64,000 nt of DNA from Klebsormidium nitens (Eukaryota > Streptophyta > Klebsormidiophyceae > Klebsormidiales > Klebsormidiaceae). The stretch spans positions 450,147 to 514,146 of the forward strand of contig DF236953.1 of NCBI GenBank assembly GCA_000708835.1, in the 5' to 3' direction. Within the stretch, counting starts at the first letter, position 1. Every line of letters starts with the position of its first letter. Shown here piece by piece: positions 12,295 through 21,234 of the stretch. The notes beneath the pieces are model-generated. The model had not been told where the DNA came from. It did no database searches and saw only the letters and a list, made by a program, of their open reading frames with translations. The position numbers and the translations under genes were made by a program.

Positions 12295-15200
12295 CTCCGT
12301 CATTCCGACCGGACCCACTAACGCCTGCGCCGTTTGACACTTGGGGCAGAACCAGTCGCCCTCAGGAACCGCCGCCAGCGGAGGGACCAGGCACCTCGTG
12401 TGCCACCCGGCCCCACACCCATCACACAGCAACATGGAGGCTTCGTCATCAGCCCTGCGACAGCGCGTGCACGCAAAGTCGGCTGCGGGGCGCGCCAGGC
12501 GCGCATCCTGTCGATCGTCGATGTCGATCCGATGACACGGGGCACATCTCTCCATGTGCACCCGCACCGTCCGCGCGTCCGCCCCCTCCAGTTCCAACAC
12601 ACCCCCCGTCCTCACGTGCTTGACCCGCAGGATCCGTGGTCCCGCCCGGCTGTCCAGGGTGTTGAGCATCTCTCTCTGCAAATACACGTAATCGCCCACC
12701 GCATACCTGATGATTTGCGGCTTCCAGGCACCACTGCGGGTCTTGGCGTACCGCAGCGTGTCCCGGTGTTGGGCAATTTGCAGGTTGCCCATGGCCATTG
12801 GGACCAACCGCCGGAACAGTGCAGCCCGTTCTGCCACCAACGCGCGCAGCCTGTCCGGACGGTCAATGTCCAGGGGTTCCTCCAGCGCCGCGCGCACCGT
12901 CCCTGGCAAAACCGGCTCCCGTCCGAAGAGCAGCACGTACGGGGAGAACCCACCCAGTGACGCCTGCGCGCTGAACCGGTATCCCATGGTGACCCAAGGC
13001 AGGTAGACGTCCCATTGCTCCGCGGCGTGCCCAAGGCACCACTTCCGCAGCGCACCTTTGACCACCCCGACTATCCGCTCGCTGAGGCCATTTGCCTGAG
13101 GGTGGTGGGACGAGGTCGACCGGTGGTCGATGTGAGACCGGTCGAGTAGCTCCTGGAAAGCGCCCCCAAACTCCCCTCCTCTGTCCGTCACTATCTCCGC
13201 ACAAGCTCCGAACACCGTAAGGACTTCCCGGGTGAATGCCTCGGCCACCGTCTGCGCTTCTTTGTCAGCCGTGGGCACGAACACCACGTGCTTGCTGAAA
13301 TGCTCAACCATGACGAGCACAAACTGGTTTCCCCGGCTTGACTTGGGCAGCGGCCCCGCAGAATCTAGCCCCCACCGGTAGAACAGTCCCTTAATCGGGA
13401 GGGGCTGCAACACAGGATGCACTGCGTTGAAGGCTGCCCTCACCCGATCGCACGCCTCACACTGACGCACCACCCGCTGAACGTCCGCCGCCAGACCCAC
13501 CCACCAGTAGTGAGGGCTTAGCAGGGACACCGTCTTCTTGACCCCGAAGTGTCCGCATTTCTCATGCACATCCCGAACTAGGGCCTCTCTCTCTGCCGGC
13601 CTTGGGACCACGCGCACCCCACCGGCTGCCTCACGGTGCACCAGGTGGTCCCGTTTCCACTCAAAGCTGCGCGCTCGGTGCTGTGCCCGATCTCGCTCCC
13701 CCGAGGAGCTCCTCTCTGGCGCGCGCCCCGTCTGCAACAGGGCCAGGACTGCGCCGTCCGCCCACACGTCCACCGCCGGCCGCACAACCACCCGTCCGGT
13801 TTTGCTTTCCCCAGGCGAGGCTGCCGGGGCCCAAGCTAGCGCTGCTGCAGCTGACCAGCAGGGCGCCAGTGTCTCCCCCAAGTCCCCCTCCTGCCGGACG
13901 CCCGCCGTGTCTTCGTCTGATTTCTGTGGGTACCGACTCAAGCAGTCCATTTCGTTCTCGTCCCCGGGGGTGTAATCGACCACCATGTCAAACTCGCTCA
14001 GCATCATCGCCCACCGCGCAAGCTTACCGGTCAGCTTGTTGTTGGTCAGGATCCACTTGAGCGGCCGGTGGTCACTCTCCAAAGTGAACCGCTCCCCGTA
14101 CAAGTAGTTCCTCCACAGCCGCACGAAGTAGACCGCCGCGAGTAACTCCCCCTCGAAACTGCTGTACCGCGACTCCGCCGGGTTGCAGCTGCGGCTCCCG
14201 TAAGCAATCACCCGGTCCACCCCCTGCTCGTCGGCCTGCAACAGGACTCCGCCCACCCCCTTCTTGCTCCAGTCGCAGCGCACCTTGAAGCTCCGTCCTC
14301 TCACCGGCAGCGCCAACACAGGCTCGTTCTGCAGCGCCTTTTTGAGCGCCAGGAACGCCCCCTCCTGCTCTTCACCCCAGCGCCACTGCACTTCCTTCTT
14401 TGTCAACTCGTTGAGCGGCCCCTGCACCCGGCTGCACTCCGGAATGAACCTCCGGTAGTAGTTGACCACCCCGTTGAACGCCTTGACCGACGTAACGTCT
14501 GTGGGCCGTGGCAGGGCCTCAATAGCCGCCACTTTGGCGACCACTGGCGACACCTTGCCCGGGCGCAGCCACATGCCGAGGTACTCAACCGAGTCGGCCC
14601 CGAAACAGCACTTGTCGGGGTGGCACTTGAGCCCTGCCTCCTTCAGCCGGTCCAACACCCGCTGCACCAGCGCCATGTGCTCCTCCAGCGTCTCCCCTCC
14701 AGCCACCAAAACGTCGTCGATGAAGCTCCGCGCGAACCCCTCCAATCCCCTCAGCGTTCTGTCGATTGCCCGCTGAAACCACGCGCTGGCGTTGCGCGCC
14801 CCGAACGGACACCGCTTCCAGCAGTACAGCTTGGTGGACCCCCAGAACGCCAGCTTGCGCCTGTCCTCTTTTCTCACCACCAGCTGGTGAAACGCCCCCC
14901 TGATATCAATCGTGGAGTAGTACTTTGCGTGCCCCAGCGCCTCCAGGACCTCCTCCGGCAGTGGCATTGGGTAGCGATCCTGCGCTGTCTCCGCATTGAC
15001 CCTGCGCAGGTCCGTGCAAAAGCGGTCTAGCTTCCAATTCCCCTCCGGGTCCTTCTTCGCCGCTAGCACTGAGTTTGCCGCGAAGTCACTGTCCGTTTCC
15101 TCAATGATCCCCGCCTCCTCCAACTCTCTGCAGCGCTCATCTATCAACTCCCACTCCTTCACGCTGTGCTTTCTGCGCCGTTCGAAAATGGGCCGCTCCG

Positions 15201-17022
15201 TCTTTAACGTCAACTCCACCTCAAACAACTTAAACTCTCCGATCTCCCCCAAGCTATTGGCAAACACATCACGATTTGCCTCCGCCACTGACGCCGCAAA
15301 CCCCTGCTCCTCGGGCGTCAGCTGACTCCCGACCAACCACCGCCGGCACTTCCCGGCTACGGGCCCCCCCGGTTCTTCCACTTTTCCTGACCGGCCCTGC
15401 CCTGCCGGCTGTCCGACCCCATCCTGCCCCGGCCGGATCTGTCCTGCCGCACCGGCCGCCTTTGCGCCGTCTCCTGCCCTGGGCGCGCGCGCTGGCGCGC
15501 ACCCCGGTGCCTCGGCTGCCCCCACACCGTCTCCTGCCCTGGGCACACCGTCTTCTGCCCTGGGCGCGCGCGCTGGCGCGCGCCCGACTGCTCCGGCTGC
15601 CCTGGGCGCGCGCGCTGGCGCGCACCCCGCTGCCCCGGCTGCCTTCTGCGCCTCCCCTCCCTGGCTGCCGTTGTCCGTAGGGCCATCCGACTTCCCTCCC
15701 AACGGCAAAGCTGCCGCCGCTGGTGACGCACCCGCCGCCGCTGCGCAGGCAGCCAGGAGCCACATGACCGTGTTAAGGTCCATGGCTTGGCCCAGCAGCT
15801 CGCGTCGGGTGGATTCGGACAGACCAGGCGCCGCCGAGAATCCGCGGGGAAACCCCATGGCTAGTTCGCGTTCGTCGGCTGTGGGCTCCCCGTAGGTTAG
15901 CTCGCTTCCTTGTGTGACCTGAATCACTCCGCCCCTTGTGTGCGAAAACGCATGTGAACCGTTGTAGCTCACGAAAGTGGGCAGCGCGCGCCTTGGCTCC
16001 CCCGGCACTTCCACTTTGGCCCACGGGGCTTGTCCGGAGCCCCTAGGAATCTGCGCGCGCCGCCCGGGCCCAAGGATGTGGTGCACGAACAGCCCAGGTG
16101 GGCGGACCTGAGCGGCGATCGCCGCACGCAGAAGAGCAGGTGCACTGAGGTTGGTCCACCACGCCCGTAGGCGGTGCGCCCGCGATCCCAACTGGGCGGC
16201 GTCCAACACCACTTCGGGCCCCAACAGACTGCGTACCTCAGCAAAATGATCCCTCACCCGAGGACGTCGGTCGTGTCCAGCCGCCACGTGCTCGACGACG
16301 TAGGCCAACGGGTGCCCCCACTTTCGGTGTGACCTCTGCAGGTGATGCAGCACCCGTACCAGGTCTTCAACCAGCCCCGACCTCTCGTCTTCCAGACCCC
16401 GCCCGAGCCCCGCTGCGCTGTTTCCTTGACACGGCCACCCTGCCACGACCACGTCGAGCGGGCCGAGTGCCAGCAGGTGGTCCTCGCTGACCAGCTGTAT
16501 GTCCTGGGGCAGGCGGTGATGCAGCTGCGAACACGCCCGCTCCTCCATCCTGCCCGGAAACTCCAGGCTGAGCTGCGCGCACGACCACCGGTGCAACTCT
16601 CGCGCCGCCCCCCGCTTCTCGCAGGCCATTACCTCACCAATGTTGTATCCGAGCCGCACCAACGCCTGGGTCGCTGTTCCCACGCCTGCAAACAGCTCCA
16701 GCACCCGCAAGGGCCGGTCTCGTGGCAACGGCTGGACAACCGACCAGTCCAACGGCTGCAGCCCCTTGAGCCGGCTTAACTGGACCTTGCGTGGCGGCTC
16801 AACAGCTGGCCGGCCCGCCGCCAACGCGGCTCGAACCGCTCGCTCCGCCCCTGTCTTAACGTTTAGCGGGGGACCCCGCGGCCACCTACTCACTGTGCCC
16901 TGCCGCGCCCCTTGTCCACTTCCCCTTTGTTCCCTGTTACTCCCGCCAGACCGACCCTCCCAGCCGGCCTCTTGTTGCACCGGGCGTGGGCCAACCGCCG
17001 TCTCCCCGCCCGGCGCCTGGCG
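12292..17022 (-). CDS. Retrotransposon Pol: DNA methyltransferase - RT - RNase H - integrase - PHD finger
   Basis: The frame runs on from the gag UGA with no other stop. The residue count used here takes the GTG at 16980 as 1; the true N-terminus is Gag-fused. Residues ~90-410 are a C5 cytosine methyltransferase: motif I LELFAGVGTATQ, motif IV GWPCQGNS with catalytic Cys184, motif VI VVEHV, motif VIII SRAHRLR, motif IX/X MGFPRGF and LLGQAMDLNTV. An Ala/Pro/Arg linker with three APARAPRA repeats spans 450-510. RT is ~600-805 (catalytic FIDD, 753-756), RNase H ~895-1015 (DWSKKG, SFEGE, ESDHRP), and integrase ~1130-1340 with an HHCC finger and D1206, D1266, E1301. A C4HC3 PHD finger, 1504-1548, ends the protein where chromoviruses carry a chromodomain. 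First ATGs are residues 118 and 145, both after motif I, so fusion to Gag seems required. Confidence 0.93.
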   Translation of the reverse strand, partial: RQAPGGETAVGPRPVQQEAGWEGRSGGSNREQRGSGQGARQGTVSRWPRGPPLNVKTGAERAVRAALAAGRPAVEPPRKVQLSRLKGLQPLDWSVVQPLPRDRPLRVLELFAGVGTATQALVRLGYNIGEVMACEKRGAARELHRWSCAQLSLEFPGRMEERACSQLHHRLPQDIQLVSEDHLLALGPLDVVVAGWPCQGNSAAGLGRGLEDERSGLVEDLVRVLHHLQRSHRKWGHPLAYVVEHVAAGHDRRPRVRDHFAEVRSLLGPEVVLDAAQLGSRAHRLRAWWTNLSAPALLRAAIAAQVRPPGLFVHHILGPGRRAQIPRGSGQAPWAKVEVPGEPRRALPTFVSYNGSHAFSHTRGGVIQVTQGSELTYGEPTADERELAMGFPRGFSAAPGLSESTRRELLGQAMDLNTVMWLLAACAAAAGASPAAAALPLGGKSDGPTDNGSQGGEAQKAAGAAGCAPARAPRAAGAVGRAPARAPRAEDGVPRAGDGVGAAEAPGCAPARAPRAGDGAKAAGAAGQIRPGQDGVGQPAGQGRSGKVEEPGGPVAGKCRRWLVGSQLTPEEQGFAASVAEANRDVFANSLGEIGEFKLFEVELTLKTERPIFERRRKHSVKEWELIDERCRELEEAGIIEETDSDFAANSVLAAKKDPEGNWKLDRFCTDLRRVNAETAQDRYPMPLPEEVLEALGHAKYYSTIDIRGAFHQLVVRKEDRRKLAFWGSTKLYCWKRCPFGARNASAWFQRAIDRTLRGLEGFARSFIDDVLVAGGETLEEHMALVQRVLDRLKEAGLKCHPDKCCFGADSVEYLGMWLRPGKVSPVVAKVAAIEALPRPTDVTSVKAFNGVVNYYRRFIPECSRVQGPLNELTKKEVQWRWGEEQEGAFLALKKALQNEPVLALPVRGRSFKVRCDWSKKGVGGVLLQADEQGVDRVIAYGSRSCNPAESRYSSFEGELLAAVYFVRLWRNYLYGERFTLESDHRPLKWILTNNKLTGKLARWAMMLSEFDMVVDYTPGDENEMDCLSRYPQKSDEDTAGVRQEGDLGETLAPCWSAAAALAWAPAASPGESKTGRVVVRPAVDVWADGAVLALLQTGRAPERSSSGERDRAQHRARSFEWKRDHLVHREAAGGVRVVPRPAEREALVRDVHEKCGHFGVKKTVSLLSPHYWWVGLAADVQRVVRQCEACDRVRAAFNAVHPVLQPLPIKGLFYRWGLDSAGPLPKSSRGNQFVLVMVEHFSKHVVFVPTADKEAQTVAEAFTREVLTVFGACAEIVTDRGGEFGGAFQELLDRSHIDHRSTSSHHPQANGLSERIVGVVKGALRKWCLGHAAEQWDVYLPWVTMGYRFSAQASLGGFSPYVLLFGREPVLPGTVRAALEEPLDIDRPDRLRALVAERAALFRRLVPMAMGNLQIAQHRDTLRYAKTRSGAWKPQIIRYAVGDYVYLQREMLNTLDSRAGPRILRVKHVRTGGVLELEGADARTVRVHMERCAPCHRIDIDDRQDARLARPAADFACTRCRRADDEASMLLCDGCGAGWHTRCLVPPLAAVPEGDWFCPKCQTAQALVGPVGMTE

Positions 17023-17025
17023 TCA
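17023..17025 (-). promoter_or_regulatory. UGA read-through stop between gag and pol
   Basis: Plus TCA, element-strand TGA followed by C (UGA CGC CAG). Gag and Pol are in the same frame on either side and 14 sense codons follow before the GTG at 16980. UGA-C is a leaky context in many eukaryotes. Pol lacks a usable start codon, so suppression of this stop is the simplest route to Gag-Pol. Confidence 0.7.
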
Positions 17026-20000
17026 ATGTAAGCCACTACAGGCCAGCGCGACACCCGCGGTACTGACGGGTGAACGGCTGGCCGTCGCGCGCGCAGGACG
17101 CGTGCCTGCCGCCTGCCGCAGGCGCATGGGTATGCTCGCTACGTGCTCCCCTTGCGCCCGCCAGTCGACCCGGTACGTGCCCCGCTCGGCCCACCGGTCG
17201 ATGCTGAGGCCTATCGGGTAAGCTGCCCGCGTACCAATGAGCAGATCGTAGCCGGTCGACTCGGTGACGGCCAAGCGCTCGTACAGCGTTAGCTCCGCGG
17301 GAGTGCCGGCGTTCAGGACGATGGGCACCGGGTCTCGGGTGAGCCCCTTCCCCAAGGGCTCGATCTGCCCGAGGGCCGTTTGCACCCGGCAAGATGCCGC
17401 GGTGCTGTCCAACGGCAGCCCGAGCTGGTCCGCCAAGCGCGCTCCTGCCATCGAATAGAAACTGCCCCCGTCGATCAACACACGCAGCGGCGCCTTCAGT
17501 CCGGCCACCGTCATTACTTTGACCGCCCCATCTCGGTTGTCTACCCAGTCCGGGGTGCCGACCCATTGGTTGCGCTCAGCGGGGGGAACCTTTGGCAGCG
17601 CCTCAGCGAAGGCCGCCAGCGCGTGGGTCTCCTCCCAGGCCTTTTCCGTCCCCCCATGCCCCGCCGCGCTCGAAGTCGTCTCACCGTCCGTGTTCAACTT
17701 CCCCTTTCCCTTACGGGACACCGTCTCCCATCCGCGCTCCTTCCTCGTCTTCGGAGCCGGCCCGTTCTGCGCGCGCAGCGCTGCCGCTGAGTCAACGCCA
17801 GCCACCCGCGCCTCCTCGGCCAGCAATTCGAGCGCCACCTGCTCATCCGAATTTTCCGGTCCCGACGGGCTTTGCTGCCGGCGCGCGCGATCTGCTCTTG
17901 CCTGGGCCATCCACGAACTTTCAGGGTCTGTGCCCGAGTCGTCCGCCGAGCTTTGCCTTGCGTTGCCCTTCCCTGTTTTCACCACCTCAGCCGTTGGTGT
18001 CTGCTCGGTCGAGCTAACACCTTCCCCTGGGTTTGCACCCGTTTCGACTGTCCCTTCAACCACGACCGCCCCGCGCTGGGTCACTCGCCCTGCGCTTCCT
18101 ACCCCAATCTGTCCGGCTTGGCTCAACTGTTCTGTTCCGGGCCGGTCCGTGCCGGCTGTGGCCACCGCCCTGCGCATCACCTCCCTCGGGTCGAGCTGCG
18201 GCCGCGGCGCGCTGGCGCCACCTCCCGTCATCTCCACAACCTGCTGCAACGTCATCCCTGCGCGCTCTGCCAACCCAAGAAACGCCGCCACGTCCATGGT
18301 GACCTGCCCCACCAGGACCGTCTCCCCGACAGCCCTCAGCTGTTCCCCCGGGGAATCCGTCATCTCGGCCGGGGCCACTTCATCGACTGGCCCGTTGAAG
18401 GACGTTGCTGCACCCCTGCGCGCTCCACCTGGTGACACCACCTCCTCCGCACTCTGACGCTTCCCCTCCGGTCTGACGCCAAACCCTTGTGGCAGGCGGT
18501 GCAAGCCTTGTGCAGCCACCTCTCGGCCTTGGTCCGGGAGCTTCGCCATCCGCTCTTTAAGCGCCGCTTTGTCCCTGCGGGCCCGCAACTGCCTCAGTGC
18601 TTCAGCCGGAGCCTTCCTCTCCAGCGCTGCGGTGCCCACGGGCTGCCCCGTGGCTGGCCCGACCACCTGTCTCGGGCGCGTGCCCGCGCGCGCCTGTTTT
18701 CTGGGCCTGGACTGTGGCCCGGACAGCCGGGTCACTTTCTCCACAGCCCCCGCGCCTGCCGCCGCGCGCGTCGCCACTGCTCCGAGCTCCAGCGGAGTGG
18801 GACACCACGCCCCACCTCCCTCTACCACCAGGGCGGCAGCCCCCAACCCGTATTCCTCCTCGTCCCAACTGGCCGCGTCATCGTCCTCCAGACTCAGCGC
18901 CGCCGCCGCTTGAGCCGCCGCCTTCCACGCCCTGAACTCCTCCACTTCCGCCACGCTGAGCCCAACCGCTGCCAACTCCGCCCCTCTGACGCTTCCTGCC
19001 GGAACCGCGACTGCCGCCGGCGCCACATGTCGCTTTGGACACTGAAACGAGAGATGCGCCGGGTCACCGCACACGAAGCAGATCCGTTGCCGCCCTACGC
19101 CCCGGCCCGGACCCGACCTCACGGCTCCCCCGGCCGAGGACCCCCGACCTGCACCCCCGCCTCCCCTCTGCGGGCACTGGTTCCTGTAGTGTCCGATCTC
19201 ACCGCAAGTGTGGCACGCACCTGACCCGGCCGACCCAGCAGCCACCGCTGTTGCCACCGCCGCGTGTGGCGCCTCAGGGACAGCTGCGTGCGCGGCCGGA
19301 GCGCGCCCGCCCCACCTCGGCCGGGCCGCCTCCACTGTCCTGGGCGTCATCTCCCTGGCGATCCTAAGCCTGGACGCCATCTCGTTCACTCGGACGGCCG
19401 CATCGTACGCGTTGTCCAGCGTGTAGCCACCGTCCCCGCTCGTGGCCGCCGCCAGCGCCTGCGTGTTGACCGCGTCCCCAAGCCTCTTGTCCAGGGCCGC
19501 CACGAACTTGGTGACGAGCTCAGGGTCGGTCAGTGGCTTCTTAAGGTCAGTCGCCAACCCCTGCAACCTGAACAGCAGCTCCGGCAACTCTTCCCCTGCC
19601 TCTCGCCGAAAGTTGACCCACTCCTGCGCCTTCCCTTCGTTTCTCTCACCAAAGTGGCGCTTGAGGCTCGTCAGCAGGTGCTTCACCGGCTCGTCCTTGG
19701 TGTTGCACTCCTTGTAGGTGCGCAAGTGCGCCTCTTTTGCCGGGTTGTCCATATGCTCCCCCAGGTGTATGCAGAACCGCTTTTTAAACTCAGCCCCCTC
19801 AACCGGCCTGCCCAAGTCCTTTTGCAGCTTCGTGAACCGGTCAAGGATGCTGCCCTCGACCTGGAGTTCGAACTGCTCTAGCGTGAGCCCCTCGTTCTTC
19901 CTCCCCGAGAAACGTTGCTTCCCCTCACCAACCGCCGCCATCTCTGCCCAATCTTCTTCCTCCCACCAGAACACTGCCTGACCCGCCGCCGCTGGCCTGT

Positions 20001-20139
20001 TCACAACAACCCCACTGCTCGCGCCTGACGCGGTGTCCTCGCTCCCCTCACCCGCCGCAACCCGGCTGTACTCAGTTGCAGCTGACACCTCAAAGATGGA
20101 GCCGTGGATTGTGTGCTGCGCACGCGTCCCCACTGGCAT
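17023..20139 (-). CDS. Retrotransposon Gag with two zinc knuckles and aspartic protease
   Basis: 1038 codons from ATG 20139 to UGA. Residues ~85-265 are the helical Gag capsid-like region (LTLEQFELQVEGSI, then EWVNFRREAGEELPELLFRLQGL). Two CX2CX4HX4C zinc knuckles follow at ~309-322 (CHTCGEIGHYRNQC) and ~354-367 (CFVCGDPAHLSFQC), for RNA packaging. About 500 residues of Ala/Gly/Pro-rich, probably disordered sequence precede a retropepsin at ~874-995 with LIDGGS and a C-terminal YDLLIGT motif. The active-site triplet is Asp890-Gly-Gly rather than DSG or DTG. The ATG lies 9 nt past the ORF1 UAG, in the same frame. Confidence 0.92.
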   Translation of the reverse strand: MPVGTRAQHTIHGSIFEVSAATEYSRVAAGEGSEDTASGASSGVVVNRPAAAGQAVFWWEEEDWAEMAAVGEGKQRFSGRKNEGLTLEQFELQVEGSILDRFTKLQKDLGRPVEGAEFKKRFCIHLGEHMDNPAKEAHLRTYKECNTKDEPVKHLLTSLKRHFGERNEGKAQEWVNFRREAGEELPELLFRLQGLATDLKKPLTDPELVTKFVAALDKRLGDAVNTQALAAATSGDGGYTLDNAYDAAVRVNEMASRLRIAREMTPRTVEAARPRWGGRAPAAHAAVPEAPHAAVATAVAAGSAGSGACHTCGEIGHYRNQCPQRGGGGAGRGSSAGGAVRSGPGRGVGRQRICFVCGDPAHLSFQCPKRHVAPAAVAVPAGSVRGAELAAVGLSVAEVEEFRAWKAAAQAAAALSLEDDDAASWDEEEYGLGAAALVVEGGGAWCPTPLELGAVATRAAAGAGAVEKVTRLSGPQSRPRKQARAGTRPRQVVGPATGQPVGTAALERKAPAEALRQLRARRDKAALKERMAKLPDQGREVAAQGLHRLPQGFGVRPEGKRQSAEEVVSPGGARRGAATSFNGPVDEVAPAEMTDSPGEQLRAVGETVLVGQVTMDVAAFLGLAERAGMTLQQVVEMTGGGASAPRPQLDPREVMRRAVATAGTDRPGTEQLSQAGQIGVGSAGRVTQRGAVVVEGTVETGANPGEGVSSTEQTPTAEVVKTGKGNARQSSADDSGTDPESSWMAQARADRARRQQSPSGPENSDEQVALELLAEEARVAGVDSAAALRAQNGPAPKTRKERGWETVSRKGKGKLNTDGETTSSAAGHGGTEKAWEETHALAAFAEALPKVPPAERNQWVGTPDWVDNRDGAVKVMTVAGLKAPLRVLIDGGSFYSMAGARLADQLGLPLDSTAASCRVQTALGQIEPLGKGLTRDPVPIVLNAGTPAELTLYERLAVTESTGYDLLIGTRAAYPIGLSIDRWAERGTYRVDWRAQGEHVASIPMRLRQAAGTRPARATASRSPVSTAGVALACSGLH

Positions 20140-20148
20140 TTGCAGCCT

Positions 20149-21234
20149 CTAATCCAGTTCACTCATGCCTCCTGCTGCCGGCTCTGCACCCACTCGCTCA
20201 CCCGTCTGCTCCCCCGAGCGGGCCCGCCTCTCCTGCTTCTTGCGCCGGCGCTTCTCTCGCTTGGATGCTGCCCGCTGCTCCTCCGCTTCCCCTCTCACTG
20301 GCCCTGCTTCCTCCTGGCTGCCCCGCTCCGCACACCGCTGGGGCACTATCTCCACCTCCGCCACCCGCTTTGTCAGCTCCCGCCACCAAGCTGCCTTCGC
20401 CTCCTGCTCCTCCCTTTCCTTCTCTCGCCTCGCGTGCTCCACCCGCGCCGCCACCAGCGCCTCCGCCTCTCTCCAAACTGCCACCCTTGCCTGCAGCGGC
20501 TGGAAGCGCTCACAAATGGCGCAGCTAACAGGGCACCCCAACTTGACCGCGGGGAGATGTTGTGATGGGTCCGGAACCTGACCGATGCAGGCGGCTCCAG
20601 GCGCGTTACTCGCCACAAACGCCGCGTACACCTTCCCGCGCGGATACTCCTTGTGCTGCTGCTCGAACGCGCGCCAATCCTGGATGAACTCCTGCGCCAA
20701 GCGAATTGACCTGGCTACCGCCGGATCAGCGTCCGCCTTGCGCTGCAACTCCCGCCTGAGCCGCTCCACCTCCTGCGCTTCACGCCTGCTGCCCTGCGGC
20801 GTGCTGGACTCTTGCGCAAACGCCGCGTCCTCCTGCCTGAGCTTGAGTCCCTCCCAGGCGGCTTTCCCGAGCTCCTCGGCCGCCTGCTGCTGGCGCGCCC
20901 ACTCGGTGGTCCTGGTTACTTCTGCCCCCGCCGCCTCCGCCGCCTTCTTATCACAGATGACACAGCGCGTCCCACACGCACTGCGCTGCACCGGCCAGTG
21001 GTCTTCCTCCCTTGCCTCAATTCCCAGCAGAGCCGCCCCTGACTGATTGTTAGCTACGTAGGCAGCCCAACCGCTACTTTCTTCTGAATGTACCCCCACG
21101 ATCTGCTCTGTCACAAGCAGCTGCCACCCCTGGATGAACTCATGCGCTTTCCAAAACTCACGCTCGCGCTCCTTTCCTCCTAACTCACACAGACGCCTCA
21201 AGAGCTCCTGGATGTCAGGCGCTCCTGGCGCCAT
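20149..21234 (-). CDS. Accessory ORF1 with duplicated Cys/His module, upstream of gag
   Basis: 361 codons, ATG 21234 to UAG, in the same frame as gag and pol. Not a family I recognise. It holds two copies of one module, residues ~30-95 and ~180-243. Each has EFIQxW, then a (Y/F)VAxNxxGAAxxG segment, then His-x7-Cys-x3-Cys-x2-Cys (H79, C87, C91, C94; H226, C234, C238, C241), likely a zinc site. The two copies are joined by a charged helical linker with coiled-coil character. The C-terminus (~265-345) is strongly basic (KREKRRRKKQERRAR), suggesting nucleic-acid binding or nuclear import. The same residues recur in the same spacing, so the duplication is clear; the function is unknown. Confidence 0.8.
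   Translation of the reverse strand: MAPGAPDIQELLRRLCELGGKEREREFWKAHEFIQGWQLLVTEQIVGVHSEESSGWAAYVANNQSGAALLGIEAREEDHWPVQRSACGTRCVICDKKAAEAAGAEVTRTTEWARQQQAAEELGKAAWEGLKLRQEDAAFAQESSTPQGSRREAQEVERLRRELQRKADADPAVARSIRLAQEFIQDWRAFEQQHKEYPRGKVYAAFVASNAPGAACIGQVPDPSQHLPAVKLGCPVSCAICERFQPLQARVAVWREAEALVAARVEHARREKEREEQEAKAAWWRELTKRVAEVEIVPQRCAERGSQEEAGPVRGEAEEQRAASKREKRRRKKQERRARSGEQTGERVGAEPAAGGMSELD

Noticed and set aside
13538-20565. Long plus-strand ORFs across gag and pol (for example 17519-18457, 19264-19881 and 18487-19224)
   Set aside because: They are antisense shadows of GC-rich coding sequence with Pro/Arg/Ser-rich, domain-free translations.
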